A stretch of DNA of 35,573 nt from Pseudoduganella buxea (GCF_009720835.1 NZ_WNKZ01000071.1:1-35573); one strand, 5' to 3'. Shown: positions 1-8,415, counted from the stretch's first letter. The notes: generated by a model from the letters alone, not told the origin. Numbers and translations: made by a program.

Positions 1-1
1 G

Positions 2-871
2 CGCGCCCAAACCAGCTATGCCATCTGGCGGCTGTGCCCGCTGACGCTGGCCGACGCGCTGCTGCGGCGCTGCGCCGATGCACCCATCCTTACCTTGACG
101 GGGGCGGCAGGCATCGGCAAATCCGCACTGGCCCTGGCCGTGGCGCAGCGCTTCACGGCGGGGCGCCGCTGCATCGTCGATGTCGACGGCATGGGCGCAG
201 GCGGCATCGTCCCGGCCATCGCGTCGGCATTGCGCCTTGCGCCCGGAGCCGGACGCGACCTGCCGACTCTCGGCGCGGGCCTGCCGGAAGGTCCGCTGCT
301 GCTGGTGCTGGACGATTGCGATCACCATATGGAGGCGGTCAGCGCGGCCGCCGAGTGGCTGACGCGGTGCCATCCCGGCCTGTGCGTGCTGGCCACCAGC
401 CGCCAGACCCTGCGCGCCGACGGCGAGACGGTGGTGCGGGTGCCGCCGCTGGACGGCGCCGCCGCTATGCAGCTCTTCCTGGACCACGCGCCTCACGAAG
501 GAGCCGGGGTGCTTGTTGCCGCCGCCGCGGACGGCATCGGGCAGGCTTTTGGCGTCCCGCTGGCGCTCGTCCTGGCCGCGCGTGCGCTCGGCGGCGGCAC
601 CAGCCACGCAGTCATGCCGCCGCGACATCGCAGCCTCGACGCCGCGCTGGCTTGGGCCGAGCCGCTGCTGCCGACCGGTACCGGCGCGGTGCTGGCGGCG
701 CTGGCCAGCCTGCATTCCTGGTTCGGCTTGGCCGACGCCACCGCACTGCTGTCGGCCATTGGGATCGCGCCCGCACAGGCCCTCGACAGCCTGGCGACAC
801 TGGCGGCCCATTCGCTGCTGACGGTCGATACCACCAGCGCCCCGGCGCGCTACCGGCTGTCCCGACCCTGA
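2..871 (+). CDS. P-loop ATPase / regulator-type protein, 3' part only
   Basis: The frame is open from the left edge of the window, so the start lies outside. A clear Walker A motif (GAAGIGKS, about 40 codons in) is followed by a Walker B-like LLLVLDDCDH and by LATSRQTLRADGE, the sensor-like segment seen in the STAND-type ATPases attached to winged-helix or LuxR-type regulators. Any DNA-binding domain would be upstream and cannot be seen. The protein ends at ARYRLSRP; in relatives the stretch RYRL is normally followed by an arginine-rich helix and a long helical C-terminal region, so this copy looks truncated. None of the continuation appears in another frame before the receptor promoter at 917. 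It may be a decayed or shortened gene. The ATPase fold is well supported; the regulatory role is inferred from family habit. Confidence 0.6.
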   Translation, partial: RAQTSYAIWRLCPLTLADALLRRCADAPILTLTGAAGIGKSALALAVAQRFTAGRRCIVDVDGMGAGGIVPAIASALRLAPGAGRDLPTLGAGLPEGPLLLVLDDCDHHMEAVSAAAEWLTRCHPGLCVLATSRQTLRADGETVVRVPPLDGAAAMQLFLDHAPHEGAGVLVAAAADGIGQAFGVPLALVLAARALGGGTSHAVMPPRHRSLDAALAWAEPLLPTGTGAVLAALASLHSWFGLADATALLSAIGIAPAQALDSLATLAAHSLLTVDTTSAPARYRLSRP

Positions 872-916
872 TAAACTTGCTGGTAATCACTGAAGCAAGC
901 GTTCCGGCCCGCTCTG

Positions 917-984
917 TGATATCAAAAAACATATCGGAATGGCCGAAATTATTATTGGATTGAATTCGCACATCCTCCTAATAT
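917..984 (+). promoter_or_regulatory. Promoter A with dyad operator, before the TonB receptor
   Basis: A dyad TGATA-N10-TATCG (917-936) with an A6 core is followed by exactly 18 bases, a -35-like TTGGAT (955-960), exactly 18 bases and a -10-like TAATAT (979-984). The same design with identical spacing occurs at 8416-8483 and 22543-22610. Transcription should begin near 991, leaving a leader of about 55 bases. The dyad centre then lies about 64.5 bases upstream of the start, the classic site for LysR-type activators. The element is read directly from sequence; which regulator binds it is inference. Confidence 0.8.
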
Positions 985-989
985 CAGGA

Positions 990-1015
990 CCGGAAGCAGT
1001 TTGATAACTGCTCGG
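990..1015 (+). other. Leader hairpin of the receptor mRNA
   Basis: AGCAGTT (995-1001) and AACTGCT (1006-1012) form a perfect seven-base stem with a TGAT loop. CCG (990-992) and CGG (1013-1015) can extend it across a two-base bulge. It sits at or just after the expected transcription start, so it could protect the 5' end of the receptor mRNA. There is no U tract, so it is not a terminator. Confidence 0.45.
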
Positions 1016-1045
1016 GACACATAATTACAAGATACCGGAGACAAC

Positions 1046-3700
1046 ATGACGCACTTCCCCTTGGGCCGTGTCGCGCCTGCACACACATCTTTCACCTTGA
1101 AAGTCACTGTTGCCGCGCTGGTCGCGGCGGGTCTGCTCAGCAGCGCATCGGTCAAGGCCCAGGAAGCGGCCACGCCGGCCGCGGACATCGCTGCGGCACC
1201 TGCGCCGGCAGCCGCGCCAGCGGGGCAGGATGTCAATGTCGTCACCGTCACGGGCATGCGCAGCGCCGCCCGTAACGCCCAGGCCTTCAAGCAGAACAAC
1301 GAGCAGGTGGTCGATTCCATCGTCGCCGACGATATCGGCAAGTTCCCCGACAAGAACGTGGCCGAAATCCTCGGCCGCATCACGGGCGTGCAGATCATCC
1401 GCGAGGCGGGCGAGGCCAGCAACGTCGTCATCCGCGGCCTGCCCGGCGCCGTCACCCTGCTGAACGGCCGCGAGATGTTCACCGCCGTCAGCCGCAGCCT
1501 GTTCCTGGCCGATATTCCCACCACCATGCTGTCGCGCCTGGACGTATATAAATCCCAGGGCGTCGACATGGTCGAAGGCGGCACCGCCGGCGTCATCGAC
1601 GTGCGCACCAACCGTCCCTTCGATTTCAAGGGTTATACGGCCAGCGTCGTCACCCGCGCGGAAAACCGCGACAAGTCTGGCGCCACCGATCCGCAGGTGT
1701 CCGGCATGGTGTCGAACCGGTGGAAGACCGCCTACGGCGAATTCGGCGCCCTGGTGGGCTATTCCTACCAGCGCGGCCGCTACCAGGACGAAGGTGCCTG
1801 GGTCGGCGTGCCGCTGTCGCTGGAGCAGGGCATCACGGGCCCGGACACCCTGGGCCGCGTGATGACGTCGGGCGACCGCAAGCGCTGGGCCAGCAACGGC
1901 GTGCTGCAATGGCGCCCGAACGCGGACATCGAGGCCTTCGCCGAAGTGATCAGCACCCGTATCGAACACGATGCCGAAACCAACTTCCTGGTCGGCCAGC
2001 TGCCCTTCAACAAGGGCGCCACCATCACGAAGATCCCCGGCACGAACTACCTGCAGTCGATCAGCAAGGACGGCGCCGACCAGTGGACGCTGACGTCGAC
2101 CCAGGGCCGCCGTCACTACTCGCGCACGACGCAGGCCGCCGCCGGCGCCACCTGGGACGTCAACGAACAGCTGCGCGTGAAGACGGAGCTGGCCCGTACC
2201 ATCAGCAAGTTCCGCAACGCGAACCCGATCGTCGACATTGTCGGCTACCTGCCAAACGTCAGCGGCAGCATCGCCAACGGCGCGGGCACCTTGAATTATC
2301 CGGGTGGCGACATCACCAGCGGCGCGAACTTCTTCCTGGAGAAGTTCTTCGACCAGCACAGCCACGACGAGGGCAGTTCGACCGACTGGCGCGCGGACGT
2401 CACCTACGAGCCGGCCAACAAGGGCTTCTTCCGCGAGTTCTCCGGCGGCGTGCGCATCGCCGAGCGCAAGGCGGCATCGATCCACGGCATCGAAGGCGCC
2501 GTCACGCATCCGGGCGCGTATTCGAGCAGGCAGGTCATGGTCAATTCGATTCCCGGCTTCGTCTGCGGCTCGCCCGCCACGGCCGGCAACTACGGCATCT
2601 CCTCGTTCGTCGTGCCCTGCGCCAGCTACCTGCTGAACAACGTCAACGACCTGCGCCAGACCTTTACCGGTTCGACCACGCCGAACCCGGAAGACCCGCT
2701 GTCCTACTACGCCGACATCGAGAAGACCCGGGCCGTCTACGGCAAGGCCGATATCGCCTTCAACGCGTGGTCCGTGCCGGTGGACGGCTCGATCGGCCTG
2801 CGCGCCGTGCGCACGGAACAGGACCTGCGTGGCAATTCATTGATCAATAACGCCGTGGTGGGGGCCAGCACCAAGACCTCCAGCACGGACTACCTGCCGA
2901 ACGTGGCGCTGCGGGCCAAGTTCCGCGACGACCTGCAGTCGCGCTTCACGTGGGCCAAGACGACCCAGCGTCCCGTCTTCGCCGACTTCAACCCGGGCCT
3001 GGTGCTGCACCAGGCGGGCAACACGACGCTGGCCACCGGCACGTCGGGCAACCCGAACCTGAAGCCGATCGAGAGCAAGAACATGGATGCGTCGCTGGAG
3101 TGGTACTTCGCCCAGACCGGCTCCATCACGGGAACCGTGTTCTCGCACGAATTCAAGAACTACATCCGCCGCAAGTCGACGCCGGAAACCTACGACGGCG
3201 TCACGTATGATGTGAGCCGGCCGTACAACACGACGGACGGCAAGCTCGAAGGCATCGAGATCGCCTACAAGCAGTTCTACGACTGGCTGCCCGGCTGGCT
3301 GGGCGGCTTCGGCCTGGAAGCGAACGGCACCTACATGCATGGCGGCCTGACGGAGCCGGACGGCAAGGTGAACAGCTTCGCCGGCATGTCGAAGTGGGCC
3401 TACAACCTGATCGGCCTGTACGAGCGGGGCGACTGGTCGGCACGCGTGGCCTACAGCTGGCGCTCGCGCTTCGTCTCCGAGTACGCCTACCGCGCCACCC
3501 AGTACGACCTGGTGGTCGATCCGATGAAATCGCTGGATGCGTCGTTGACGTACAAGCTGACGAAGAACCTCAGCCTGACGGTGGACGGCACCAACCTGAC
3601 GGACTTCAAATACAAGGATTACCACTCGGTGCCGGACCTGCCGCGCGATATCCGCCGCTATGACCGGACGGTCGGCGTGGCGCTGCGCTGGAAGAACTGA
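1046..3700 (+). CDS. TonB-dependent outer-membrane receptor (arabino-oligosaccharide uptake)
   Basis: This 884-residue outer-membrane receptor would import oligosaccharides using energy passed on by TonB-ExbBD. It has a signal peptide cut after about Ala38 (SVKA), an Ala/Pro-rich linker (about 40-60), a TonB-box-like VVTVTG (65-70), a plug domain (about 75-200, with IGKFPDKNVAEILGRITGVQ and VVIRGLPG) and a long beta-barrel ending in VALRWKN. The DDIGKFPDKNVAE signature marks the large-ligand receptor family common beside CAZyme loci in Caulobacter- and Xanthomonas-type bacteria. The start has a good GGAGA ribosome site at 1037. No SusD-type lipoprotein accompanies it. The substrate is inferred from the neighbouring arabinanases and from the operator shared with the arabinose genes. 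Confidence 0.93.
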   Translation: MTHFPLGRVAPAHTSFTLKVTVAALVAAGLLSSASVKAQEAATPAADIAAAPAPAAAPAGQDVNVVTVTGMRSAARNAQAFKQNNEQVVDSIVADDIGKFPDKNVAEILGRITGVQIIREAGEASNVVIRGLPGAVTLLNGREMFTAVSRSLFLADIPTTMLSRLDVYKSQGVDMVEGGTAGVIDVRTNRPFDFKGYTASVVTRAENRDKSGATDPQVSGMVSNRWKTAYGEFGALVGYSYQRGRYQDEGAWVGVPLSLEQGITGPDTLGRVMTSGDRKRWASNGVLQWRPNADIEAFAEVISTRIEHDAETNFLVGQLPFNKGATITKIPGTNYLQSISKDGADQWTLTSTQGRRHYSRTTQAAAGATWDVNEQLRVKTELARTISKFRNANPIVDIVGYLPNVSGSIANGAGTLNYPGGDITSGANFFLEKFFDQHSHDEGSSTDWRADVTYEPANKGFFREFSGGVRIAERKAASIHGIEGAVTHPGAYSSRQVMVNSIPGFVCGSPATAGNYGISSFVVPCASYLLNNVNDLRQTFTGSTTPNPEDPLSYYADIEKTRAVYGKADIAFNAWSVPVDGSIGLRAVRTEQDLRGNSLINNAVVGASTKTSSTDYLPNVALRAKFRDDLQSRFTWAKTTQRPVFADFNPGLVLHQAGNTTLATGTSGNPNLKPIESKNMDASLEWYFAQTGSITGTVFSHEFKNYIRRKSTPETYDGVTYDVSRPYNTTDGKLEGIEIAYKQFYDWLPGWLGGFGLEANGTYMHGGLTEPDGKVNSFAGMSKWAYNLIGLYERGDWSARVAYSWRSRFVSEYAYRATQYDLVVDPMKSLDASLTYKLTKNLSLTVDGTNLTDFKYKDYHSVPDLPRDIRRYDRTVGVALRWKN

Positions 3701-3740
3701 CCGGAAGTTGGCACTGATGTTTCAGCTGTTGTCGTAAGTA

Positions 3741-3781
3741 GGGGGGGGGCGCCGGGCCGGTCTGCGGTTCGCGCCCCGCAG
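3741..3781 (+). other. G9 tract and small hairpin between receptor and symporter genes
   Basis: The 99-base gap holds an uninterrupted run of nine G (3741-3749), then a hairpin of CTGCGG (3762-3767) and CCGCAG (3776-3781). There is no T tract, so a true terminator is unlikely and the symporter gene may be cotranscribed with the receptor. No copy of the shared operator is present here. Confidence 0.4.
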
Positions 3782-3799
3782 TCATTCTCGAGGATCGTG

Positions 3800-5146
3800 A
3801 TGCAAAAATTATCAACGGTGGAAAAAGTAGGTTTCGGTGCGGGCGACATGGCCCTGAACGTGGTGATCTCGTCGATGATGCTGATCATTACCTTCTTCTA
3901 TACCGATATCTACGGCTTGCACACGCAGGACCTGGCCATGCTGTTCATGGCCGTCAAGATCGTCGGCGCCGTCGCCGACCTGGTGATGGGCCAGATCACG
4001 GACCGCTACACCAACCGCTTCGGCCGCTACCGACCATGGTTGCTGTTCCTGGCCGTTCCCTACGGTGTCAGCGTGTTCTTCGTCTTCACGACGCCCGAGT
4101 GGGCGTATGACGCGAAGCTGGTATGGGCCTATTCGACCTACATCCTGATGACCCTGATGACGGCCGGCGTCGGCATTCCGTATATCTCGCTGATCAGCGG
4201 CCTGACGAGCGACCCGAAGGAACGCCTGTCGGCCAACGGCTACCGCCTGTTCTTCGCCAAGATCGGTGCCTTCATGGTGACGATCATCGTGCCCGTGCTG
4301 GCCAAGGAATGGGGCGGCGGCGATCCGGCCGTCGGCTACCAGGCGGCGATGGCCGTGATGGCGCTGATGGGCGTGGTGCTGTTCATGTTCTGCTTCTTCA
4401 CGACGACCGAACGGGTGCACCACGTCGTCGAGCGCCAGCCCCTGCTGGGCCAGTTGAAGGTGCTGCTGAAGAACGACCAGTGGCTGATCCTGTGCGGTGC
4501 CTGCGTGACCGGCACGGTCGGCTACGTGGTGCGCGGCTCCGTCGCCATCTACTATGCCAAGTACTACCTGGGCGGCGACACGGACGTGGTAGCGGCCTTC
4601 CTGTCGACGGGCGTGGCGGCCGCCATCCTGTCGATGATCGCGTCCACGTGGATCACGAAAAGCTACTGCAAGGTCAAGCTGTTCCGCAATTCGCAGGTGC
4701 TGGTGGCCCTGATCAGCCTGGCCATCTACCTGTTCGTCAAGCCGGGCGATATGGTGCTGGCCTTCGTGCTGTACTTCCTGCTGTCGTTCATCGTCGACCT
4801 GCATGCGCCCGTGTTCTGGTCGGCCATCGCCGAGACCATCGACTACGGCCAGGTCAAGACAGGCACGCGCGTGTCGGGCTTCGCCTTCGGCGGCATTTCC
4901 GTCTGCCAGAAGGCGGGCATGGGCGTGGCCGGCATGCTGGTCGGCGTGCTGCTGACCCACTTCGGCTACCAGGCCAACGTGGCGCAAAGCGAGCAGTCCC
5001 TGAACGGCATCGCCCTGATGCTGACGGTGATTCCGGGCGTGTTCCATCTGGCGATGGGCCTGTTGATGTTCCGTTACCGGATCAGCGATGAATATTATGG
5101 AACCGTGAAGGCCGAGATGCGCACGCACGGCTATGTGGCCGGCTGA
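3800..5146 (+). CDS. GPH/MFS-type sugar:cation symporter
   Basis: An inner-membrane transporter of 448 residues with about 12 hydrophobic segments. The N-terminus (KVGFGAGDMALNVVISSMMLIITFFYTDIYGL) and the loop GQITDRYTNRFGRYRPWLL are hallmarks of the glycoside-pentoside-hexuronide (MelB/XynP-like) symporters, which take up oligosaccharides or glycosides with H+ or Na+. The ATG at 3800 is preferred to the GTG at 3797 because GAGGA (3790-3794) is then spaced normally. A cytoplasmic GH43 exo-enzyme follows 31 bases later, so import of intact arabino-oligosaccharides for cleavage inside the cell is the likely role. The family is clear; the substrate is inferred from context. Confidence 0.9.
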   Translation: MQKLSTVEKVGFGAGDMALNVVISSMMLIITFFYTDIYGLHTQDLAMLFMAVKIVGAVADLVMGQITDRYTNRFGRYRPWLLFLAVPYGVSVFFVFTTPEWAYDAKLVWAYSTYILMTLMTAGVGIPYISLISGLTSDPKERLSANGYRLFFAKIGAFMVTIIVPVLAKEWGGGDPAVGYQAAMAVMALMGVVLFMFCFFTTTERVHHVVERQPLLGQLKVLLKNDQWLILCGACVTGTVGYVVRGSVAIYYAKYYLGGDTDVVAAFLSTGVAAAILSMIASTWITKSYCKVKLFRNSQVLVALISLAIYLFVKPGDMVLAFVLYFLLSFIVDLHAPVFWSAIAETIDYGQVKTGTRVSGFAFGGISVCQKAGMGVAGMLVGVLLTHFGYQANVAQSEQSLNGIALMLTVIPGVFHLAMGLLMFRYRISDEYYGTVKAEMRTHGYVAG

Positions 5147-5177
5147 GTGCCGGCAAAATGCAAGAATGGAGAACACT

Positions 5178-6125
5178 GTGGCAGAAGTCCTGAAACCCCT
5201 GATCGAGCAGCGCGCCGATCCCTTTATCTATCGTCATACGGATGGCTATTATTATTTCACCGCGTCGGTGCCGCAATACGACAGCATCGAACTGCGTCGC
5301 GCCAAGACCATCGAAGGCCTGGCCAGCGCGCAGACGCGCGACGTCTGGCGCAAGCCGGATACGGGCCCTTATTCGGAGCTGATCTGGGCGCCGGAGATCC
5401 ACTTCAACCAGGGCGCCTGGTACGTGTATTTCGCCGCCGCGCCGAGCCGCGAGATCAAGAACAAGCTGTTCCAGCACCGCATGTACGCCATCCGTAACAC
5501 CAATGCCAATCCACTGGAAGGGCAGTGGGAGTTCATGGGCCAGGTCGATACGGGCATCGACAGCTTCTGCCTGGACGCCACCACCTTTACCCACAAGGGG
5601 CAGCTGTACTACCTGTGGGCGCAGAAGGAAGAGGGCATCGACGGCAATTCGAACCTGTACATCGCGCCGATGGAAACGCCGTGGCAGATCAAGGGCAAGC
5701 CCGTCATGCTGAGCAAACCGGAATACGACTGGGAGTGCCGCGGCTTCCTCGTCAACGAAGGCCCGTCCGTGCTGAAGAAGAACGGCAGGATCTTCATCAG
5801 CTATTCGGCCAGCGCGACAGACCACAACTACGCCATGGGCCTGCTGTGGGCCGACGAGAATGCCGACGTGCTGGACCCGGCCGCGTGGCACAAGTCGGAA
5901 AAGCCCGTGCTGGAAACGTGCTACGAGCACAAGATCTACGGCCCTGGCCACAACAGCTTCACCATCGGCGAAGACGGTTCAACCGTGCTCCTGGTCTATC
6001 ATGCCAGGACTTATACTGAAATCGTCGGCGATCCGCTGTGGAATCCGGACCGCCATACCTTCGTCAAACCCCTGCGCTGGAACGCAGACGGCATGCCCGA
6101 CTTCGGCCGCCCATCGATCGCCTAG
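5178..6125 (+). CDS. Cytoplasmic GH43 exo-alpha-L-arabinofuranosidase (GH43_26-like)
   Basis: A 315-residue five-bladed beta-propeller glycosidase with no signal peptide, so it should act in the cytoplasm. The three GH43 catalytic positions are visible: base Asp14 (RADPF), pKa-modulating Asp133 (CLDATTF) and acid Glu194 (VNEGPSVL). The pattern HTDGYYYFTASVPQYDSIELRRA resembles exo-1,5-alpha-L-arabinofuranosidases of subfamily 26. The GTG at 5178 is chosen because GGAGA (5168-5172) lies five bases upstream; an in-frame ATG at 5166 is the alternative. It lies in a row with the symporter and the mutarotase gene, and would remove arabinose from the ends of imported oligosaccharides. A signal-peptide-bearing paralogue lies at 7331-8332. 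Subfamily assignment is by recall of motifs. Confidence 0.85.
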   Translation: MAEVLKPLIEQRADPFIYRHTDGYYYFTASVPQYDSIELRRAKTIEGLASAQTRDVWRKPDTGPYSELIWAPEIHFNQGAWYVYFAAAPSREIKNKLFQHRMYAIRNTNANPLEGQWEFMGQVDTGIDSFCLDATTFTHKGQLYYLWAQKEEGIDGNSNLYIAPMETPWQIKGKPVMLSKPEYDWECRGFLVNEGPSVLKKNGRIFISYSASATDHNYAMGLLWADENADVLDPAAWHKSEKPVLETCYEHKIYGPGHNSFTIGEDGSTVLLVYHARTYTEIVGDPLWNPDRHTFVKPLRWNADGMPDFGRPSIA

Positions 6126-6201
6126 CGGTTTTCAAGTGGGCCCGCTGGTGGCCGCGGGCATGGCCTGCGGCACCGGTGCACAGAACAAGATACGGAAACG
6201 A

Positions 6202-7263
6202 ATGGAACTCTCCATAGAACAGGAACCGTTCGGCCAGGCGCCGGACGGCACCCCGCTGAGCCTCTACACCCTGCGCAACCGCAGCGGCATGGTCGTCAAG
6301 ATCACCAACTACGGCGGCATCATCACGGAAATGCATGTGCCGGACCGCCACGGCAACCTGGCCGACATCACCTTCGGCTTCGATGAACCGGAGCCGTATT
6401 TCAGCGACTCGCCGTACTTCGGCGCGCTGATCGGCCGCTACGGCAACCGCATCAGTGGCGGGCGCTTCCAGCTCGACGGCCGCACGGTCCAGCTGGACGT
6501 CAACAACGGCCCGAACCACCTGCATGGCGGCACGGATGGCTTCCACAAGGTGGTCTGGCATGTCGTGCCGCTGGTGGGGGACCTGTCCATCGGCCTGAAA
6601 CTGACGCACACGAGTCCGGACGGCGACCAGGGTTATCCCGGCAACCTGGAGGTGACGGTCACGTACGAGCTGAACGACGCCAATGAGCTGCTCGTCAAAT
6701 ACCACGCGACGACGGACCAGGCCACGCCCATCAACCTGACCCAGCACGCCTACTTCAACCTGGCCGGCAAGGGCTCGATACTGGGCCACGAGCTGGTCAT
6801 CAATGCCGACCGCTACACGCCTATCGACGAGAACTCGATCCCGCTGGGCCACCTGGCACCGGTGGAGTACACGCCGTTCGACTTCCGCCAGCCACGCAAG
6901 ATCGGCCAGGCCATCGATGCGGACGACGCGCAGCTGAAGAACGGCCTGGGTTACGATCACAACTTCGTGCTGAACAAGGCGGAATCGAATGTGCTGACCC
7001 TGGCGGCGACCTTGCGCGATCCCGGTTCGGGCCGCGTGCTGGAGCTGTACACGCAGGAACCCGGTGTGCAGTTCTACAGCGGTAATTTCCTCGACGGCAG
7101 CCTGTCCGGCAAGGGCTGGACCTACGGCCACCGCGAAGCCGTCTGCCTGGAGCCGCAGCACTACCCGGATTCGCCCAACCGGCCCGAGTTCCCCAACACC
7201 ATCCTGCGCCCCGGCGAGGTGTACGCGACGCGCTCGCTGTACCGCTTCACGACCCAGGCCTGA
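6202..7263 (+). CDS. galM: Aldose 1-epimerase (mutarotase)
   Basis: A 353-residue cytoplasmic enzyme that interconverts alpha and beta anomers of free sugars. Family motifs are present: NYGGIITEMHVPDR, IGRYGNRISGGRF, NHLHGGTDGFHKVVW, the catalytic His182 in LTQHAYFNLAG and the catalytic Glu317 in CLEPQHYPDSPN. The start is set at 6202 because the family N-terminus begins there; the ribosome site is weak. It follows the cytoplasmic exo-arabinofuranosidase by 76 bases and is followed by a strong terminator. In this setting it would equilibrate released L-arabinose so that the 1-dehydrogenase sees its preferred form. The symbol is by homology; the in vivo sugar need not be galactose. Confidence 0.9.
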   Translation: MELSIEQEPFGQAPDGTPLSLYTLRNRSGMVVKITNYGGIITEMHVPDRHGNLADITFGFDEPEPYFSDSPYFGALIGRYGNRISGGRFQLDGRTVQLDVNNGPNHLHGGTDGFHKVVWHVVPLVGDLSIGLKLTHTSPDGDQGYPGNLEVTVTYELNDANELLVKYHATTDQATPINLTQHAYFNLAGKGSILGHELVINADRYTPIDENSIPLGHLAPVEYTPFDFRQPRKIGQAIDADDAQLKNGLGYDHNFVLNKAESNVLTLAATLRDPGSGRVLELYTQEPGVQFYSGNFLDGSLSGKGWTYGHREAVCLEPQHYPDSPNRPEFPNTILRPGEVYATRSLYRFTTQA

Positions 7264-7274
7264 GAACTGCATCG

Positions 7275-7314
7275 AAACCGGCCGGTCCGCCTGAGCGGCC
7301 CGGCCGGTTTTTTT
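7275..7314 (+). terminator. Strong intrinsic terminator after galM
   Basis: AAACCGGCCGG (7275-7285) pairs with CCGGCCGGTTT (7300-7310), and CCGC (7287-7290) pairs with GCGG (7295-7298), with one mismatch and a CTGA loop. A run of seven T follows (7308-7314). This is a textbook Rho-independent terminator. It lies only 16 bases before the next start codon, so that gene probably depends on readthrough. Confidence 0.88.
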
Positions 7315-7330
7315 ACGCCACTGCCCGACC

Positions 7331-8332
7331 ATGAAACTGTATTCCTCCCTTGCCGCCATCCTGCTGTTGTCCGCGCTGGGCACGGACGCACTCGCCTTCG
7401 ACAACCCCCTCGTGCAACAGCGGGCCGACCCCCACGTCACCCTGCACACGGACGGCTGGTACTACTTCACGGCCACCGTGCCCGAGTACGACCGCATCGA
7501 ACTGCGCCGGGCCCGCTCGCTGGATGCACTGGGCAAGGCCAAGGCGCAAACGGTGTGGCGCAGGCACGCGGGCGGGCCGATGAGCGCGAACATCTGGGCC
7601 CCGGAGCTGCACCGCATCGACGGCAAATGGTACCTGTACTTCACGGCAGGCCGGCATGAGGCGCCGCTGGATATTCGCCTGTACGTGCTGGAAAACCCTG
7701 CCGCCAACCCGCTGCAGGGGCAGTGGACCGAGCGGGGCCAGCTCGACACGGGCTGGGAGTCGTTCGCGCTGGACGCTACCACGTTCGCCGTGCACGGGCA
7801 GCGCTACCTGGCATGGACGCAGCGCCCGCCCACAACGGACAAGCACGTCACCGGCATCTATATCGCGAAGATGGCGTCGCCCACGGCCATTGCCGGCCCG
7901 GCCACCTTGCTGACCCTGCCGGAATACCCGTGGGAGCGCATCAAGTTCGACGTCAACGAGGCGCCGGCCGCGCTGGTCAAGAACGGCCGCGTCTTCCTGA
8001 CGTATTCCGCCAGTGCGACGGACGCGAACTACGCGCTGGGCATGCTGACGGCGAAGGAGGGCGCGAACCTGCTGGACAAGTCGTCCTGGACCAAGTCGCC
8101 CGTTCCTGTCTTCGCCAGCAGCGAGGCCACCGGCCAGTACGGCCCCGGCCACAACTCGTTCACGACGACACGCGACGGCAAACAGCGCATCCTCGTGTAC
8201 CACGCACGCAACTACCGCGACATTCCGGGCGACTCGCTGCACGACCCGAACCGGCACACGCGCGCGCAAATCATCCGCTGGCGGCCCGATGGCAGCCCGG
8301 ATTTCGGCCAACCTGTCTCCGACAACAAGTAA
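7331..8332 (+). CDS. Exported GH43 exo-alpha-L-arabinofuranosidase (GH43_26-like)
   Basis: A 333-residue paralogue of the cytoplasmic enzyme at 5178, here with a signal peptide (MKLYSSLAAILLLSALGTDALA), so it should act in the periplasm or outside. Catalytic residues are base Asp33 (RADPH), Asp148 (ALDATTF) and acid Glu210 (VNEAPAAL). The segment HTDGWYYFTATVPEYDRIELRRA is close to its paralogue and to subfamily 26 exo-1,5-arabinofuranosidases. No Shine-Dalgarno sequence precedes the ATG, and a terminator ends 16 bases upstream, so expression may be low. Two GGGGAC-type hairpins follow the stop. Enzyme family is firm; exact linkage specificity is inferred. Confidence 0.85.
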   Translation: MKLYSSLAAILLLSALGTDALAFDNPLVQQRADPHVTLHTDGWYYFTATVPEYDRIELRRARSLDALGKAKAQTVWRRHAGGPMSANIWAPELHRIDGKWYLYFTAGRHEAPLDIRLYVLENPAANPLQGQWTERGQLDTGWESFALDATTFAVHGQRYLAWTQRPPTTDKHVTGIYIAKMASPTAIAGPATLLTLPEYPWERIKFDVNEAPAALVKNGRVFLTYSASATDANYALGMLTAKEGANLLDKSSWTKSPVPVFASSEATGQYGPGHNSFTTTRDGKQRILVYHARNYRDIPGDSLHDPNRHTRAQIIRWRPDGSPDFGQPVSDNK

Positions 8333-8355
8333 AAACCGGGGACAGTCCCCTGTTT
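8333..8355 (+). repeat. Short palindrome of the GGGGACAGTCCCC type
   Basis: AAAC-c-GGGGA, loop CAG, TCCCC-t-GTTT, starting directly after the GH43 stop codon. Its core is related to the GGGGTCAGACCCC palindromes at 13.7 and 20.0-20.1 kb, which suggests one dispersed repeat family. It could also help to end transcription. Confidence 0.5.
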
Positions 8356-8372
8356 AGAAGAAAGATTGCTCG

Positions 8373-8397
8373 AAAAATGGGGTCTGTCCCCATTTTT
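8373..8397 (+). terminator. Bidirectional terminator-like hairpin
   Basis: AAAAATGGGG (8373-8382) and CCCCATTTTT (8388-8397) form a perfect ten-base stem with a five-base loop, with A tracts on one side and T tracts on the other. It is placed to end the receptor / symporter / GH43 unit before promoter B. The GGGGTCTGTCCCC core also links it to the repeat family above. Confidence 0.65.
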
Positions 8398-8415
8398 CTG
8401 GAAACTTTCGCTGTC

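Noticed and set aside
1331..1337. GATATCG inside the TonB receptor gene as a further operator
   Set aside because: It codes for the conserved DDIGKF segment; there is no matching second arm or -35/-10 pair at the shared spacing.
6140..6159. GCCCGC/GCGGGC stem between the cytoplasmic GH43 and galM genes
   Set aside because: Six-base stem with no T tract, expected often by chance in GC-rich DNA; no evidence that it ends transcription.
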